Below are positions 26,637 to 34,583 of a stretch of DNA of 64,000 bases, piece after piece. Position numbers and translations under genes: made by a program. Under the pieces are notes generated by a model. It ran no database searches, was not told where the DNA came from, and saw only the letters and a program-made list of their open reading frames with translations. Origin of the DNA: Bradyrhizobium sp. SSBR45G (GTDB lineage: Bacteria; Pseudomonadota; Alphaproteobacteria; Rhizobiales; Xanthobacteraceae); contig NZ_BSCT01000004.1 of assembly GCF_030159255.1 (NCBI RefSeq), positions 62,001 to 126,000 on the forward strand, read 5' to 3'. Position 1 is the first letter of the stretch. Each line of letters opens with the position of its first letter.

Positions 26637-26823
26637 CGCGGCCGGCCGCACAAAAAAACTGAACACGCCGACCGCGGGCCGTCGAGGCGGGACGATACGC
26701 TGAACACTTTCGTCCCGACCCGGATCGCCGCGCGATTGACGCAATACTGATACGCTACGCTTACTAACTCAAACGCAACTCAACTCGGTCGTTCGCGTGA
26801 GCAATCAAGCTCACAAATCCCAC

Positions 26824-26882
26824 CTACGGGCGATGAAGCAACTGCGACGCAGAACCTCTAGACAGCCCTTCATCGCCCGTAG
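26824..26882. repeat. Perfect 15-bp inverted repeat around the end of a small gene
   Basis: CTACGGGCGATGAAG at 26824-26838 and its exact complement at 26868-26882 are separated by 29 bases. Read on the minus strand, the first arm contains the last sense codons (Tyr-Gly-Arg) and stop of the 33-residue gene at 26870-26971. No T-run follows on either strand, so it is not a classical terminator. The sequence is unlike the dispersed repeat families of the window. Confidence 0.8.
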
Positions 26883-26971
26883 AACAGGACGCTGGCGATG
26901 ACGATCATCGACGTCACGGCCAGCATGTGTGCGAGTGCTTCCGATGTTGCCCTCTTTGTGGCTTCCTTCAT
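26870..26971 (-). CDS. 33-residue single-pass membrane peptide, hypothetical
   Basis: On the minus strand an ATG with a very strong ribosome-binding site (GGGAGGAAA, 5 bases upstream) opens a frame of 33 codons: a charged N-terminus (MKEATKRATSEALAH) and a hydrophobic stretch (MLAVTSMIVIASVLFYGR). That is a plausible small membrane protein with its N-terminus in the cytoplasm. A longer in-frame start at 27097 exists but has no such site. The stop lies inside a perfect 15-bp inverted repeat. I recognise no family; support is the ribosome-binding site and the coherent transmembrane pattern. Confidence 0.5.
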   Translation of the reverse strand: MKEATKRATSEALAHMLAVTSMIVIASVLFYGR

Positions 26972-27313
26972 GCCGTTTCCTCCCTGGACACTGGACACGA
27001 CTCTCCGTTGCGCAAATACGCACGCGACGGCGGCTGGAATTTTACTCGGAATACCCCACATCGATGTCTGCTTCGCGAGTCCCCACTCGGCGTTCATCGA
27101 CGGTTCAGAACATCGTCGGGTAATGCGGCGTGAATTGGGCTCGCGTATGGTTGTCCTGCGACCGAGTTCCGGTAACGTTTAGGCGAGCCCGTACAAATAC
27201 GAGTGATGAGAATAATCGACTGCAGGCTATCAGCTGCTGTGAATTGCAACCTTGAGTTTTTGTGTGCCTCGACGGCGTGTGACGCCTTAATGGCGGTCTC
27301 GGGCGCCGTGAAA
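26972..27313. other. Gene-free gap upstream of small gene and downstream of glutaminase
   Basis: About 340 bases with lower GC than the surroundings. It should hold the promoter of the 33-residue gene (minus strand) and the 3' end of the glutaminase transcript. I see a short GGCGT/ACGCC hairpin at 27274-27286 but no U-run, no convincing promoter and no dispersed repeat. Confidence 0.5.
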
Positions 27314-29176
27314 TCAGTCCGCCGCGAGCAGATTGAGCCGCGCATTGGCAATTCCGAGACGCTCCGCGAGCAGCTGCGCGAGGTTGCGCATGATGCGCTC
27401 GCCGGCGCGTGGATGGCGCACCCGGAAACGTTCGAAATCCTCCAGCGCGATCTCGAAAGCGGTGGCCGAGAAGTCAGCGATGACGTCGGCGGAGCGCACG
27501 GGTTCCAGCAGCGCCATCTCGCCGAAACATTGTCCCGCGGTCAGCGTCGCCAGCCGGATGCCGTCGGGCAGGGTGACGTGAACGACGCCGGAGCGCAGGA
27601 AGAACAGCGAGGTCGCGACGTCACCGGCGGCGAGGATGCGTTCGCCCTGCTGATAGTGCCGGATGGTCGCCAGCGCCGCGAGCTCGTGGCGCTCCTCCTC
27701 GGTGATGCCGGCGAGCAGCGGCTGTTCGGCGAGCTCGGTGGTCTCCAGAAAGTCGATCGCGCCGCCGTAGCGGTAGACGATCTGGTCCTCGGCCCATTCG
27801 ATCGCGGTATCCAGCAGGTAGAAGTCGCGCACGTTCCTGATGTCGCCGGTGAGCGCGGTGATCTCCTGCCATTCCGGCGCGGAGCGGCGGACGCCGGACA
27901 GCACCACGGTGACGTTGAAGTCGGCCAGCTCGTGAAACAGCTCGGCGAGCAGGCGCAGCCCTGCGGGTGTCATCGCGGTCACGCGGTGGAGATCGAAGAT
28001 CACGAATTGCGGACGCGCGCCCGCTGCGATCTGGCGCGAGACGTAGTCGACATTGGAGAAGGACAGCGTGCCGACCAGCTCGAGCACGCGTACTGCGTCC
28101 GGATGGGCGGCCAGGATCTGGCGCTCCTGCGCGCGGCGGCTGCGCCGCGACGGATTGGCGCCGATGTCGTAGTCGGCGATGATCGAGGTCCGCGCATCGT
28201 CGGAGCGGTTCAGCATATGCAGGCCGTAGTGGGCCGACAGCGCCTCGCAGACCTTGATGCCGCGCACGCTGTTGCCGTGGCTGTCGAGCCGCGGCGAATA
28301 GCTGCCGAGCCCGAGCCGCGCCGGCAGGCTTGCCAGGATGCCGCCGCCGACGCCGCTCTTGGCGGGAATGCCGACGCGGTAGATCCATTCGCCGGCGAAG
28401 TCGTACATGCCCGAGGAGGTCATCACCGAGAGGGTGCGCGACACCGCATAGGGCGTCACCACCTGCTCGCCGGTCACCGGATTGACGCCGCGATTGGCGA
28501 GCGTTGCCGCCATGATCGCGCAGTCGCGCGCGGTCACCAGCACGGCGCATTGCCGGAAATAGACCGCGAGCACGTCGTCGACGGACTCCTTGATGACGTC
28601 GGAGGTGCGCAGCAGATAGGCGATGGCGCGGTTGCGGTCGCCGGTCGCGGCTTCCGATGCGAACACGGCGTCGTCGACGTCGAGCTTGCGGCCGGCGAAG
28701 CGGCCGAGCGCATCGCGGATCGTCTCGAAGGCATCGGTGTGCCGAGCCTGCCGGATCAGGCCGCTGCAGGCGATGGCGCCGGCGTTCACCATCGGATTGA
28801 ACGGATGATTTGCGGTGTTGAGCCGGATCGAGTTGAAGGGATCGCCGGACGGCTCGACGCCGATCACGCGTTCAACCGCGTCGGAGCCGAGGATGTCCAG
28901 TGCCAGCGCGAACACGAACGGCTTGGACATCGACTGGATCGTGAACGGCACCTGGCTGTCGCCGACCTCGTAGACGTGACCGTCGAGCGCGGCGAGGCTG
29001 ATGCCGAAATGCGCCGGATCGGCCTTGCCGAGTTCGGGGATGTAGTTCGCGACCGCGCCGTCATGATCGGGCCAGAAATCGGCGTGGCAGCCCGAGAGGA
29101 ATCGCTGCAGCGGCGGCATCGCGGCGGAGGCCCAATGCTGGGGATTGCGGAGGGGCCGCGGTTGTTCGGAGGTCAT
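27314..29176 (-). CDS. glsA: Glutaminase A with C-terminal STAS and cyclic-nucleotide-binding domains
   Basis: 620 residues, about twice the length of a plain glutaminase. Residues about 20-330 are a serine-type glutaminase (glutamine to glutamate and ammonia): the catalytic pair is S82-x-x-K85 in QSMSKPF, with NPMVNAGAI near 130 and IPAKSGVGGGI near 275. A STAS domain follows (about 355-460; FVIFDLHRVTAMTPAGLRLLAEL). A cNMP-binding domain ends the protein (about 485-610) with a phosphate cassette FGEMALLEPVRSADV that keeps the Glu and Arg needed for binding. It looks like a glutaminase gated by a cyclic nucleotide and a STAS partner. It is divergent from the IclR gene. The start has a weak ribosome-binding site, so a slightly later start is possible. 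Confidence 0.92.
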   Translation of the reverse strand: MTSEQPRPLRNPQHWASAAMPPLQRFLSGCHADFWPDHDGAVANYIPELGKADPAHFGISLAALDGHVYEVGDSQVPFTIQSMSKPFVFALALDILGSDAVERVIGVEPSGDPFNSIRLNTANHPFNPMVNAGAIACSGLIRQARHTDAFETIRDALGRFAGRKLDVDDAVFASEAATGDRNRAIAYLLRTSDVIKESVDDVLAVYFRQCAVLVTARDCAIMAATLANRGVNPVTGEQVVTPYAVSRTLSVMTSSGMYDFAGEWIYRVGIPAKSGVGGGILASLPARLGLGSYSPRLDSHGNSVRGIKVCEALSAHYGLHMLNRSDDARTSIIADYDIGANPSRRSRRAQERQILAAHPDAVRVLELVGTLSFSNVDYVSRQIAAGARPQFVIFDLHRVTAMTPAGLRLLAELFHELADFNVTVVLSGVRRSAPEWQEITALTGDIRNVRDFYLLDTAIEWAEDQIVYRYGGAIDFLETTELAEQPLLAGITEEERHELAALATIRHYQQGERILAAGDVATSLFFLRSGVVHVTLPDGIRLATLTAGQCFGEMALLEPVRSADVIADFSATAFEIALEDFERFRVRHPRAGERIMRNLAQLLAERLGIANARLNLLAAD

Positions 29177-29324
29177 GGCAAGCTCGGTGGGGGCTCGATT
29201 GCGCGGTGGTTATGTCGCAGCCGCGGTGGGGCAGCCAGCCCACACTTGGTGCAACGCTGGTTAAATGTTGCCGCTGCTCAGCGATTGAGCCGTCGAATTT
29301 TGCGATCACGGCGGGCTCGCGGTC

Positions 29325-29338
29325 CGGTTCCGGAACCG
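29325..29338. promoter_or_regulatory. Perfect palindrome in the glsA/IclR divergent region
   Basis: CGGTTCCGGAACCG is a perfect 14-base palindrome at mid-gap. Together with the site at 29508 it shares TTCCG/CGGAA halves, so both may be sites for the adjacent IclR regulator. Binding is inferred from symmetry only. Confidence 0.3.
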
Positions 29339-29507
29339 CTCGAGCGCTGGCGAGGTGCTGCTGCACCGCGATCAATCTCGATATCTGGCATGCCAACCCG
29401 AATTGCGCCGGTGCGCCGAGTCTTGTGCCAACACGCTGAAGAACGTTGGCTTTTCGAAAGGGTCTACGGTTGTGACGGCAAAAAGCCTGCGCTAGCTTGT
29501 TCAATAA

Positions 29508-29524
29508 GCGGAATATCATTCCGC
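29508..29524 (+). promoter_or_regulatory. Candidate IclR-type operator upstream of its regulator gene
   Basis: GCGGAAT-ATC-ATTCCGC is a perfect 7-3-7 inverted repeat ending 22 bases before the IclR start. Sites of the form GGAAT-N3-ATTCC are bound by several IclR-family proteins, so autoregulation is likely. The rest of the 370-base gap (29177-29546) holds no gene that I can support. Confidence 0.5.
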
Positions 29525-29546
29525 AGGACGGAATTGGTGGAAACGC

Positions 29547-30533
29547 ATGGGACGACGGTCTGAGCGATTGAGCAGGGCGGGCATGCTGCCCGGAGATCTC
29601 GCCGGCGAGGGCGAGGTCATTCAGGTGGTGTCGCGGGCATTCGACGTGCTGCGGTGTTTCGAAGGGCACGATTCGCGGCTCGGGAATCTCGAAATCTCGA
29701 ATCGCTGTGGCCTGCCGCGGTCGACGGTGTCGCGTCTGACGCACACGCTGACGCGCATGGGCCAGCTGGTCTATCTGCCGCGTGATCAGAAGTACCGCAT
29801 CGGTCCGAGCGCGGTGGCCATGAGCACGTCGATGACCAGGGGCTTGCAGCTGCGCAACCTGATCCGGCAGCGGCTGCAGGACGTCGCCGAGCAGTTGCCG
29901 GGAACGGTCGGCTTCGTCATTCCCGACCAGTTCCACCTCGTCTATCTCGAATTCGGCCGCGCCGCGAACGCGCTTGGCCTGCACGAGACCACGGGCAGCC
30001 GCATCTCGATGGCCTCGACGGCCGCGGGGCACGCCTATGTCGCTGCGCTCGAGCCCGAGGTTGGTGACGCGCTGCTCGCCGAGATGGAGCGCGAGATGCC
30101 GGATGCCGCCAAGCTGCTTCGGCCGCGGCTGGAGCACAACAGGCAGTTCCTCAAGGAGCATGGCTACGTCACAGCCTGCGGCCTGTGGAGCCCGCACATC
30201 AACGGCCTCGCTCTGCCGCTGTGGTCGCCGCAGTACCAGACCTATGTCGTGCTGACGATCGGGCTGTTGTCGGCGATGTATGACGAGCAGCGCCTGCACG
30301 ACGAAGTCGCTCAGCCGATGCGCGAGCTTGGCCGCAGCATCGCGGCCCTGCTGCAGGGCGCCGAAGCCGATGTCTTCAACAGCCGGATGGAGAGAAAGCC
30401 GCTTCAGGTGACCACGAAGACCAATCATAAGAACAAGACCATCACCGGGGCAGGGGGAACGAATGAGTTGGCAGCCGGAGCTCGAGGAACTGGCCCGGCG
30501 CGAGGCCTTCGCGCGGGAGATGGGCGGGCCTGA
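29547..30533 (+). CDS. IclR family transcriptional regulator
   Basis: 328 residues. The winged helix (about 27-85) contains LGNLEISNRCGLPRSTVSRLTHTL, and the effector domain contains AAGHAYVAALEP and HGYVTACGLWSPHINGLALPL. The recognisable domain ends at about residue 275. The last 50 residues (from RMERKPLQVTTKTNHKNK onward) are not IclR-like and overlap the start of the carboxylase gene by 71 bases in another frame. IclR proteins usually sense an aromatic or acid metabolite and control the adjacent genes, here probably the carboxylase. Start choice: the ATG at 29547 lacks a good ribosome-binding site; the ATG at 29583 is an alternative. Confidence 0.88.
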   Translation: MGRRSERLSRAGMLPGDLAGEGEVIQVVSRAFDVLRCFEGHDSRLGNLEISNRCGLPRSTVSRLTHTLTRMGQLVYLPRDQKYRIGPSAVAMSTSMTRGLQLRNLIRQRLQDVAEQLPGTVGFVIPDQFHLVYLEFGRAANALGLHETTGSRISMASTAAGHAYVAALEPEVGDALLAEMEREMPDAAKLLRPRLEHNRQFLKEHGYVTACGLWSPHINGLALPLWSPQYQTYVVLTIGLLSAMYDEQRLHDEVAQPMRELGRSIAALLQGAEADVFNSRMERKPLQVTTKTNHKNKTITGAGGTNELAAGARGTGPARGLRAGDGRA

Positions 30534-32022
30534 CAAGGTCAAGCGTCAGCACGACCAGGGCCGCCTCACCGTTCGCGAGCGTATCGACGGCGTCGTCGAT
30601 CCCGGCAGCTTCCACGAGATCGGCGCGGTCTCAGGGATCGGCGAGTATGACGAGCAGGGCGAGCTCACGCATGTGACGCCCGCCAATTGCGTGTTCGGGC
30701 GCGGCCGCATCGATGGCCGCACCGTCGTCGTGGTCGGCGATGATTTCACGGTGCGCGGCGGCTCGGCGGACGCGTCGATCGCGGCCAAGCCGCTGATGGC
30801 GGAAGAGATGGCGCACGACTTCCGTCTGCCCATCATCCGCATCATCGAGGGCTCCGGCGGCGGCGGCTCGGTCAAGACCATCGAGACCAAGGGCGCCGCC
30901 AATCTGCCCGGCGGCATCGGCGGCAATCGCTGGTACCGCTACACGACCGAGAACATGTCGCTGGTGCCGGTCGTCGCGCTCGGCCTCGGCTCGGTCGCAG
31001 GACTCGGCGCGGCACGGCTCGCGGCGAGCCACTACTCGGTCATGACCAAGACGTCGGCGATGTTCGTCGCCGGCCCGCCGGTGGTGAAGCGGCTGGGGCA
31101 GGACCTCGGCAAGATGGAGCTCGGCGGCGCCGACATCCAGACCAAAGCCGGCGGCGTCGACCATGCCGTCGACACCGAGGCGGAGGCGTTCGCCTGTGCG
31201 CGGCGCTTCCTGTCCTATTTGCCGTCCTCGGTCTACGAGCTGCCGCCGACCTTGCCGTGCACCGATGATCCGCAGCGGACCGACGAGCAGCTCATCAGCG
31301 CCGTGCCGCGGGATCGCCGTCGCGTCTACAAGATGCGGCCGATCATCGAGTCGGTGGTCGACAGCGGCTCGTTCTTCGAGGTGGCGCAGAACTACGGCCG
31401 GCCGCTCATCGTGGGACTGGCGCGTCTCGAAGGCCGCGCGGTCATGGTGCTGGCAAGCGATCCCTATCACTATGGCGGGTCGTGGACGGCGGATGCCTGC
31501 CAGAAGGTGATCCGCTGGGTCGACTTCGCCGAGACCTTCCATCTGCCGATCGTCTATCTGATGGATTGTCCCGGCTTCATGGTCGGCCTCGAGGCGGAGA
31601 AGGCGGCAACCATTCGCCACGGCGTGCGCGCGATGGCCGCCGTCAACCAGTCGACGGTGCCGTGGTGCACGGTGATCGTGCGCAACAATTTCGGCGTCGC
31701 AGGCGTCGTGCATCAGCCGGCCGACCGGTTCTCGATCCGCTATGCCTGGCCGTCGGCCCATTGGGGCTCACTGCCGCTCGAAGGCGGCATCGAGGCGGCC
31801 TATCGCGCCGAGATCGATGCCGCACCGGATCCGAAGGCCAAGCTCAAGGAGATCGAGGACCGGCTCAACAAGCTGCGCTCGCCGTTCCGCTCCGCCGAGA
31901 AGTTCTGGGTCGAGGAAATCATCGACCCGCGCAAGACGCGCACGCTGCTTTGTGAGTTCGCGCGCCTCGCCGAGCCGCTGCGGACGCCCGGGCCGCCCAA
32001 GGCGATGACGACGCGGCCGTGA
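30463..32022 (+). CDS. Acyl-CoA carboxylase carboxyltransferase (beta) subunit
   Basis: 519 residues; AGGGGGAACGA precedes the ATG, which lies inside the IclR frame. The two crotonase-like halves of the carboxyltransferase are clear: N-half with KRQHDQGRLTVRERID near 27-42 and GSGGGGSVKT near 130, C-half with PFDxx-equivalent RPLIVGLARLEGRAV and DCPGFMVGLEAE near 370-381. It transfers carboxylate from biotin to an acyl-CoA such as propionyl-, methylcrotonyl- or geranyl-CoA. No biotin carboxylase/BCCP gene is in the window, so the alpha subunit must come from elsewhere. The overlap with the IclR gene implies coupled expression. It converges on the MFS gene with a 2-base gap. Confidence 0.9.
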   Translation: MSWQPELEELARREAFAREMGGPDKVKRQHDQGRLTVRERIDGVVDPGSFHEIGAVSGIGEYDEQGELTHVTPANCVFGRGRIDGRTVVVVGDDFTVRGGSADASIAAKPLMAEEMAHDFRLPIIRIIEGSGGGGSVKTIETKGAANLPGGIGGNRWYRYTTENMSLVPVVALGLGSVAGLGAARLAASHYSVMTKTSAMFVAGPPVVKRLGQDLGKMELGGADIQTKAGGVDHAVDTEAEAFACARRFLSYLPSSVYELPPTLPCTDDPQRTDEQLISAVPRDRRRVYKMRPIIESVVDSGSFFEVAQNYGRPLIVGLARLEGRAVMVLASDPYHYGGSWTADACQKVIRWVDFAETFHLPIVYLMDCPGFMVGLEAEKAATIRHGVRAMAAVNQSTVPWCTVIVRNNFGVAGVVHQPADRFSIRYAWPSAHWGSLPLEGGIEAAYRAEIDAAPDPKAKLKEIEDRLNKLRSPFRSAEKFWVEEIIDPRKTRTLLCEFARLAEPLRTPGPPKAMTTRP

Positions 32023-32024
32023 GG

Positions 32025-33308
32025 TTACGCCGCGGCGGGCTTGGCCTGCCGCGCGATGGCGAGCGCGAGGAGCGCCGCGATGATGCAGAGCGCGCCGGCG
32101 GTGAAGAACGCCGGCAGATAGCTCTGCAGCAAGGTGCGCGACAGGCCGGCGCCGAAGGCGGCGGTGCCGGCGCCGAGCTGATGTCCGGCGAACACCCAGC
32201 CGAACACCAGGTTGGCGCGCTCCGGTCCGAACCGCTGCGCCGTCAGCCGCACCGTCGGCGGCACGGTGGCGATCCAGTCGAGACCGTAGAACATCGCGAA
32301 CAGCGACAGGCCGTAGAACGAGAAGTCGGTGAATGGGAGAAACAGCAGCGAGAGACCGCGCAGGCCATAGTACCAGAACAGCAGCCAGCGATTGTCGTAG
32401 CGGTCCGACAGCCAGCCCGACAGGATGGTGCCGACGAAGTCGAACATGCCCATCGCGGCGAGCAGGCTTGCGGCCTGCACCTGTGGGATGCCGAAGTCGA
32501 GGCACATCGGGATCAGATGCACCTGGACGAGGCCGTTGGTCGAGGCGCCGCAGATGAAGAAGGTCGCGAACAGCATCCAGAACACCGGCACTCGCACTGC
32601 ATCGCGCAGTGTCCCCAAGGCGGCGGCGAGGATCGGGGTGGTGACGGGCGCGGGCGGCGCGATCGGCGCGGTGCCCTCGTCGCCGAATGGGCGCAGGCCG
32701 AGATCGCTCGGGCGGTCGCGCATCAACAGCAGCACGGCGCTCGCGGAGATGCCGAGCATGACGCAGATCAGCCCGAGCGCCACGCGCCAGCCGAGCCGTT
32801 CGGTCAGGCTGGCGAGCAGCGGCAGGAACACCAGCTGTCCGGTGGCGACGCTGGCGGTGAGAATGCCGACCACGAGGCCGCGGCGCGCGACGAACCAGCG
32901 CGTGGCGATGGTGGCGCCGAGCACCATCGCGGTCATGCCGGTGCCGATGCCGATCACGACGCCCCACAGCAGCACGAGCTGCCAGACCTGGGTCATCGCC
33001 AGCGAGGCCACCAGCGCCGACACCACGATCAGCTGCGCCAGCATGGTGATGTTGCGCAGGCCGTAGCGGTTGAGCAGGGCAGCCGCGAACGGCGCCATCA
33101 GCCCGAACAGCACGAAGCGGATCGACAGCGCCGAGGAGATCTCCGCGGTGCTCCAGCCGAACTCCTGCTGCAGCGGCACGATGAACACGCCGGGCGCGCC
33201 GACCGTGCCGGCGGACACCAGCGCCGTGAAGAAGGTCACGGCGACCATGACCCAGCCGTAGTGGATGTTGCGCCTGCCGAGCGCCGCTGCGAGCTGGTTC
33301 GAGATCAT
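32025..33308 (-). CDS. MFS transporter (monocarboxylate/oxalate-formate antiporter-like)
   Basis: 427 residues with 12 predicted membrane segments. The start IHYGWVMVAVTFFTALVSAGTVGAPGVF and the motif LNRYGLRNITML after segment 2 fit the monocarboxylate/OFA branch of the superfamily, as does WLSDRYDNRW in the central loop half. It probably moves an organic acid across the inner membrane, perhaps the substrate of the neighbouring acyl-CoA genes. Its stop is 2 bases from that of the carboxylase on the other strand, with no terminator between. The substrate is unknown. Confidence 0.88.
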   Translation of the reverse strand: MISNQLAAALGRRNIHYGWVMVAVTFFTALVSAGTVGAPGVFIVPLQQEFGWSTAEISSALSIRFVLFGLMAPFAAALLNRYGLRNITMLAQLIVVSALVASLAMTQVWQLVLLWGVVIGIGTGMTAMVLGATIATRWFVARRGLVVGILTASVATGQLVFLPLLASLTERLGWRVALGLICVMLGISASAVLLLMRDRPSDLGLRPFGDEGTAPIAPPAPVTTPILAAALGTLRDAVRVPVFWMLFATFFICGASTNGLVQVHLIPMCLDFGIPQVQAASLLAAMGMFDFVGTILSGWLSDRYDNRWLLFWYYGLRGLSLLFLPFTDFSFYGLSLFAMFYGLDWIATVPPTVRLTAQRFGPERANLVFGWVFAGHQLGAGTAAFGAGLSRTLLQSYLPAFFTAGALCIIAALLALAIARQAKPAAA

Positions 33309-33660
33309 GAGAGTCCTGGTGCCATCGGGAACGAGACCCGCTCAGTCTGCCAGAGCGGGCGGGTGACATGAACGACAATGTTCCCTCATTTCAGGACATT
33401 GCCGCGGTCTGGCGTTGGAGCCCCGGCTTGATCTCATGCGCTCCGAGCCGTGACAGTTTGCCCATGAAGCCGGGATGCCGGCGACTGACGAGTCACGACG
33501 GGATCGGACGAGGCCAAGGCAGCCTCCTGATACCACAGAATGATGATTATCATATAATGCTGCCACGGAAAAGAAAACCCCGGTGATCTCGCTCAAGCTG
33601 TCGTGACGACAACGCGAGATTGCCGAGAGCCGCGCCGGGAAACTTGGGGAAACTTGCGCG
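33309..33660. other. Gene-free gap upstream of the MFS gene
   Basis: About 350 bases, bounded by the MFS start and the end of the enoyl-CoA hydratase gene (both minus strand), so it should contain the MFS promoter. The only structure I see is a palindrome ATGAT-T-ATCAT at 33543-33553 overlapping an AT-rich TATAAT, the most AT-rich spot of the gap. No gene and no dispersed repeat is evident. Confidence 0.45.
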
Positions 33661-34431
33661 CTAGCGCTTGCGATCGATGAAGTGCTGCATCAGGCGTTTC
33701 GGCTCGTCGGTGAGGAATGCGCGTCCGAAGGCTGTGATCGAGACCTCGATCGAGTCCTCGAGCGGCAGGTCCTCCCATTGCCGCAGCAGGGCCTTCTGCG
33801 CCCGCAGCGCTTCGGGCCCGCAGGCGAGCAGCGATTCGACGACCTTCTCGACCGCGCGATCGAGCTCTCCTTCCGCCGCAACCGCATCGACCAGGCCCCA
33901 GGCGAGCGCGGTCGGCGCATCGATCATCTCGGCCGTCATCAGCAGCCAGCGCGTACGGCCCCAGCCGATCAGCCGCGGCAGCAGCGCGGCATGAATGACC
34001 GAGGGGATGCCGACGCGCACCTCTGGCATGCCGAACTTGGCGTCATGTCCCGCAACGCGCAGATCACAGGCGGCAGCGACCTCTAGCCCGCCGCCGAGAC
34101 ACCAGCCCGGCATCCGTGCGATCACGGGCGCGGGAAAGTTGCGCACCGCCTCGCACAGCCCGGCGAGTCGCGAGATGAACGCCTCCGCGGAGGCCTGATC
34201 GAGCGTGGCCATTTCCTTGATGTCGGCGCCGCCGATCATGCTCTTCTCGCTGTCTCCCGCCAGCACGAGCGCGCGAATGCCGTCATCGGCGGCGAGCGAC
34301 TGCAGCGCTGCCTGGATGCCAATGATTGCAGCGGAGCCGAGAATGTTGAGTGTCCCCGCATTGCAGATCGTCAGCCGGACGACGCCGCGGCCGTCGCGGC
34401 TCACGCGGCAGAAGGAGTTGGGCATGTCCAT
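33661..34431 (-). CDS. Enoyl-CoA hydratase/isomerase family protein
   Basis: 256 residues of the crotonase fold. The oxyanion-hole segments are SMIGGADIKEMA (near 66-77) and PGWCLGGGLEVAAACDLRVA (near 109-128). The first catalytic Glu position falls at EVAAACD and the second in PEVRVGIPSVIHAALLP. ALAWGLVDAV near 185 is standard. It hydrates or isomerises an enoyl-CoA. The start NAGTLNILGSAAI lacks the usual RPxxxNAL form, so the branch is unusual. It is divergent from the TetR gene with a 152-base spacer, suggesting local control. Confidence 0.88.
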   Translation of the reverse strand: MDMPNSFCRVSRDGRGVVRLTICNAGTLNILGSAAIIGIQAALQSLAADDGIRALVLAGDSEKSMIGGADIKEMATLDQASAEAFISRLAGLCEAVRNFPAPVIARMPGWCLGGGLEVAAACDLRVAGHDAKFGMPEVRVGIPSVIHAALLPRLIGWGRTRWLLMTAEMIDAPTALAWGLVDAVAAEGELDRAVEKVVESLLACGPEALRAQKALLRQWEDLPLEDSIEVSITAFGRAFLTDEPKRLMQHFIDRKR

Positions 34432-34491
34432 GGCGGGCCTCTTCGGAGTTGTCGTGTGAGTTCCGGTTTCGACCGGGATGGTGTCATGGTC

Positions 34492-34505
34492 TTGATTTAG
34501 ATCAA
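34492..34505. promoter_or_regulatory. Candidate operator between ECH and TetR genes
   Basis: TTGAT-TTAG-ATCAA is a 5-4-5 inverted repeat in the divergent region. TetR proteins commonly autoregulate from such positions. The evidence is symmetry and location only. Confidence 0.3.
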
Positions 34506-34583
34506 CTCGAATTCATCAAATTGCTGCAGCGAGCAGGGCGCAGAACTGCTATTGTATGACTGCAGACATTCAATGGGACGACC

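Noticed and set aside
26638..26659. GCGGCCGGCCGC palindrome followed by A7 as a terminator after the DUF35 gene
   Set aside because: For plus-strand transcripts the run is A, not U, so it cannot act as an intrinsic terminator in that direction.
27203..29563. A 786-codon open frame antisense to the glutaminase gene
   Set aside because: It lies opposite a gene with clear catalytic motifs, contains no recognisable domain and crosses the gap on both sides.
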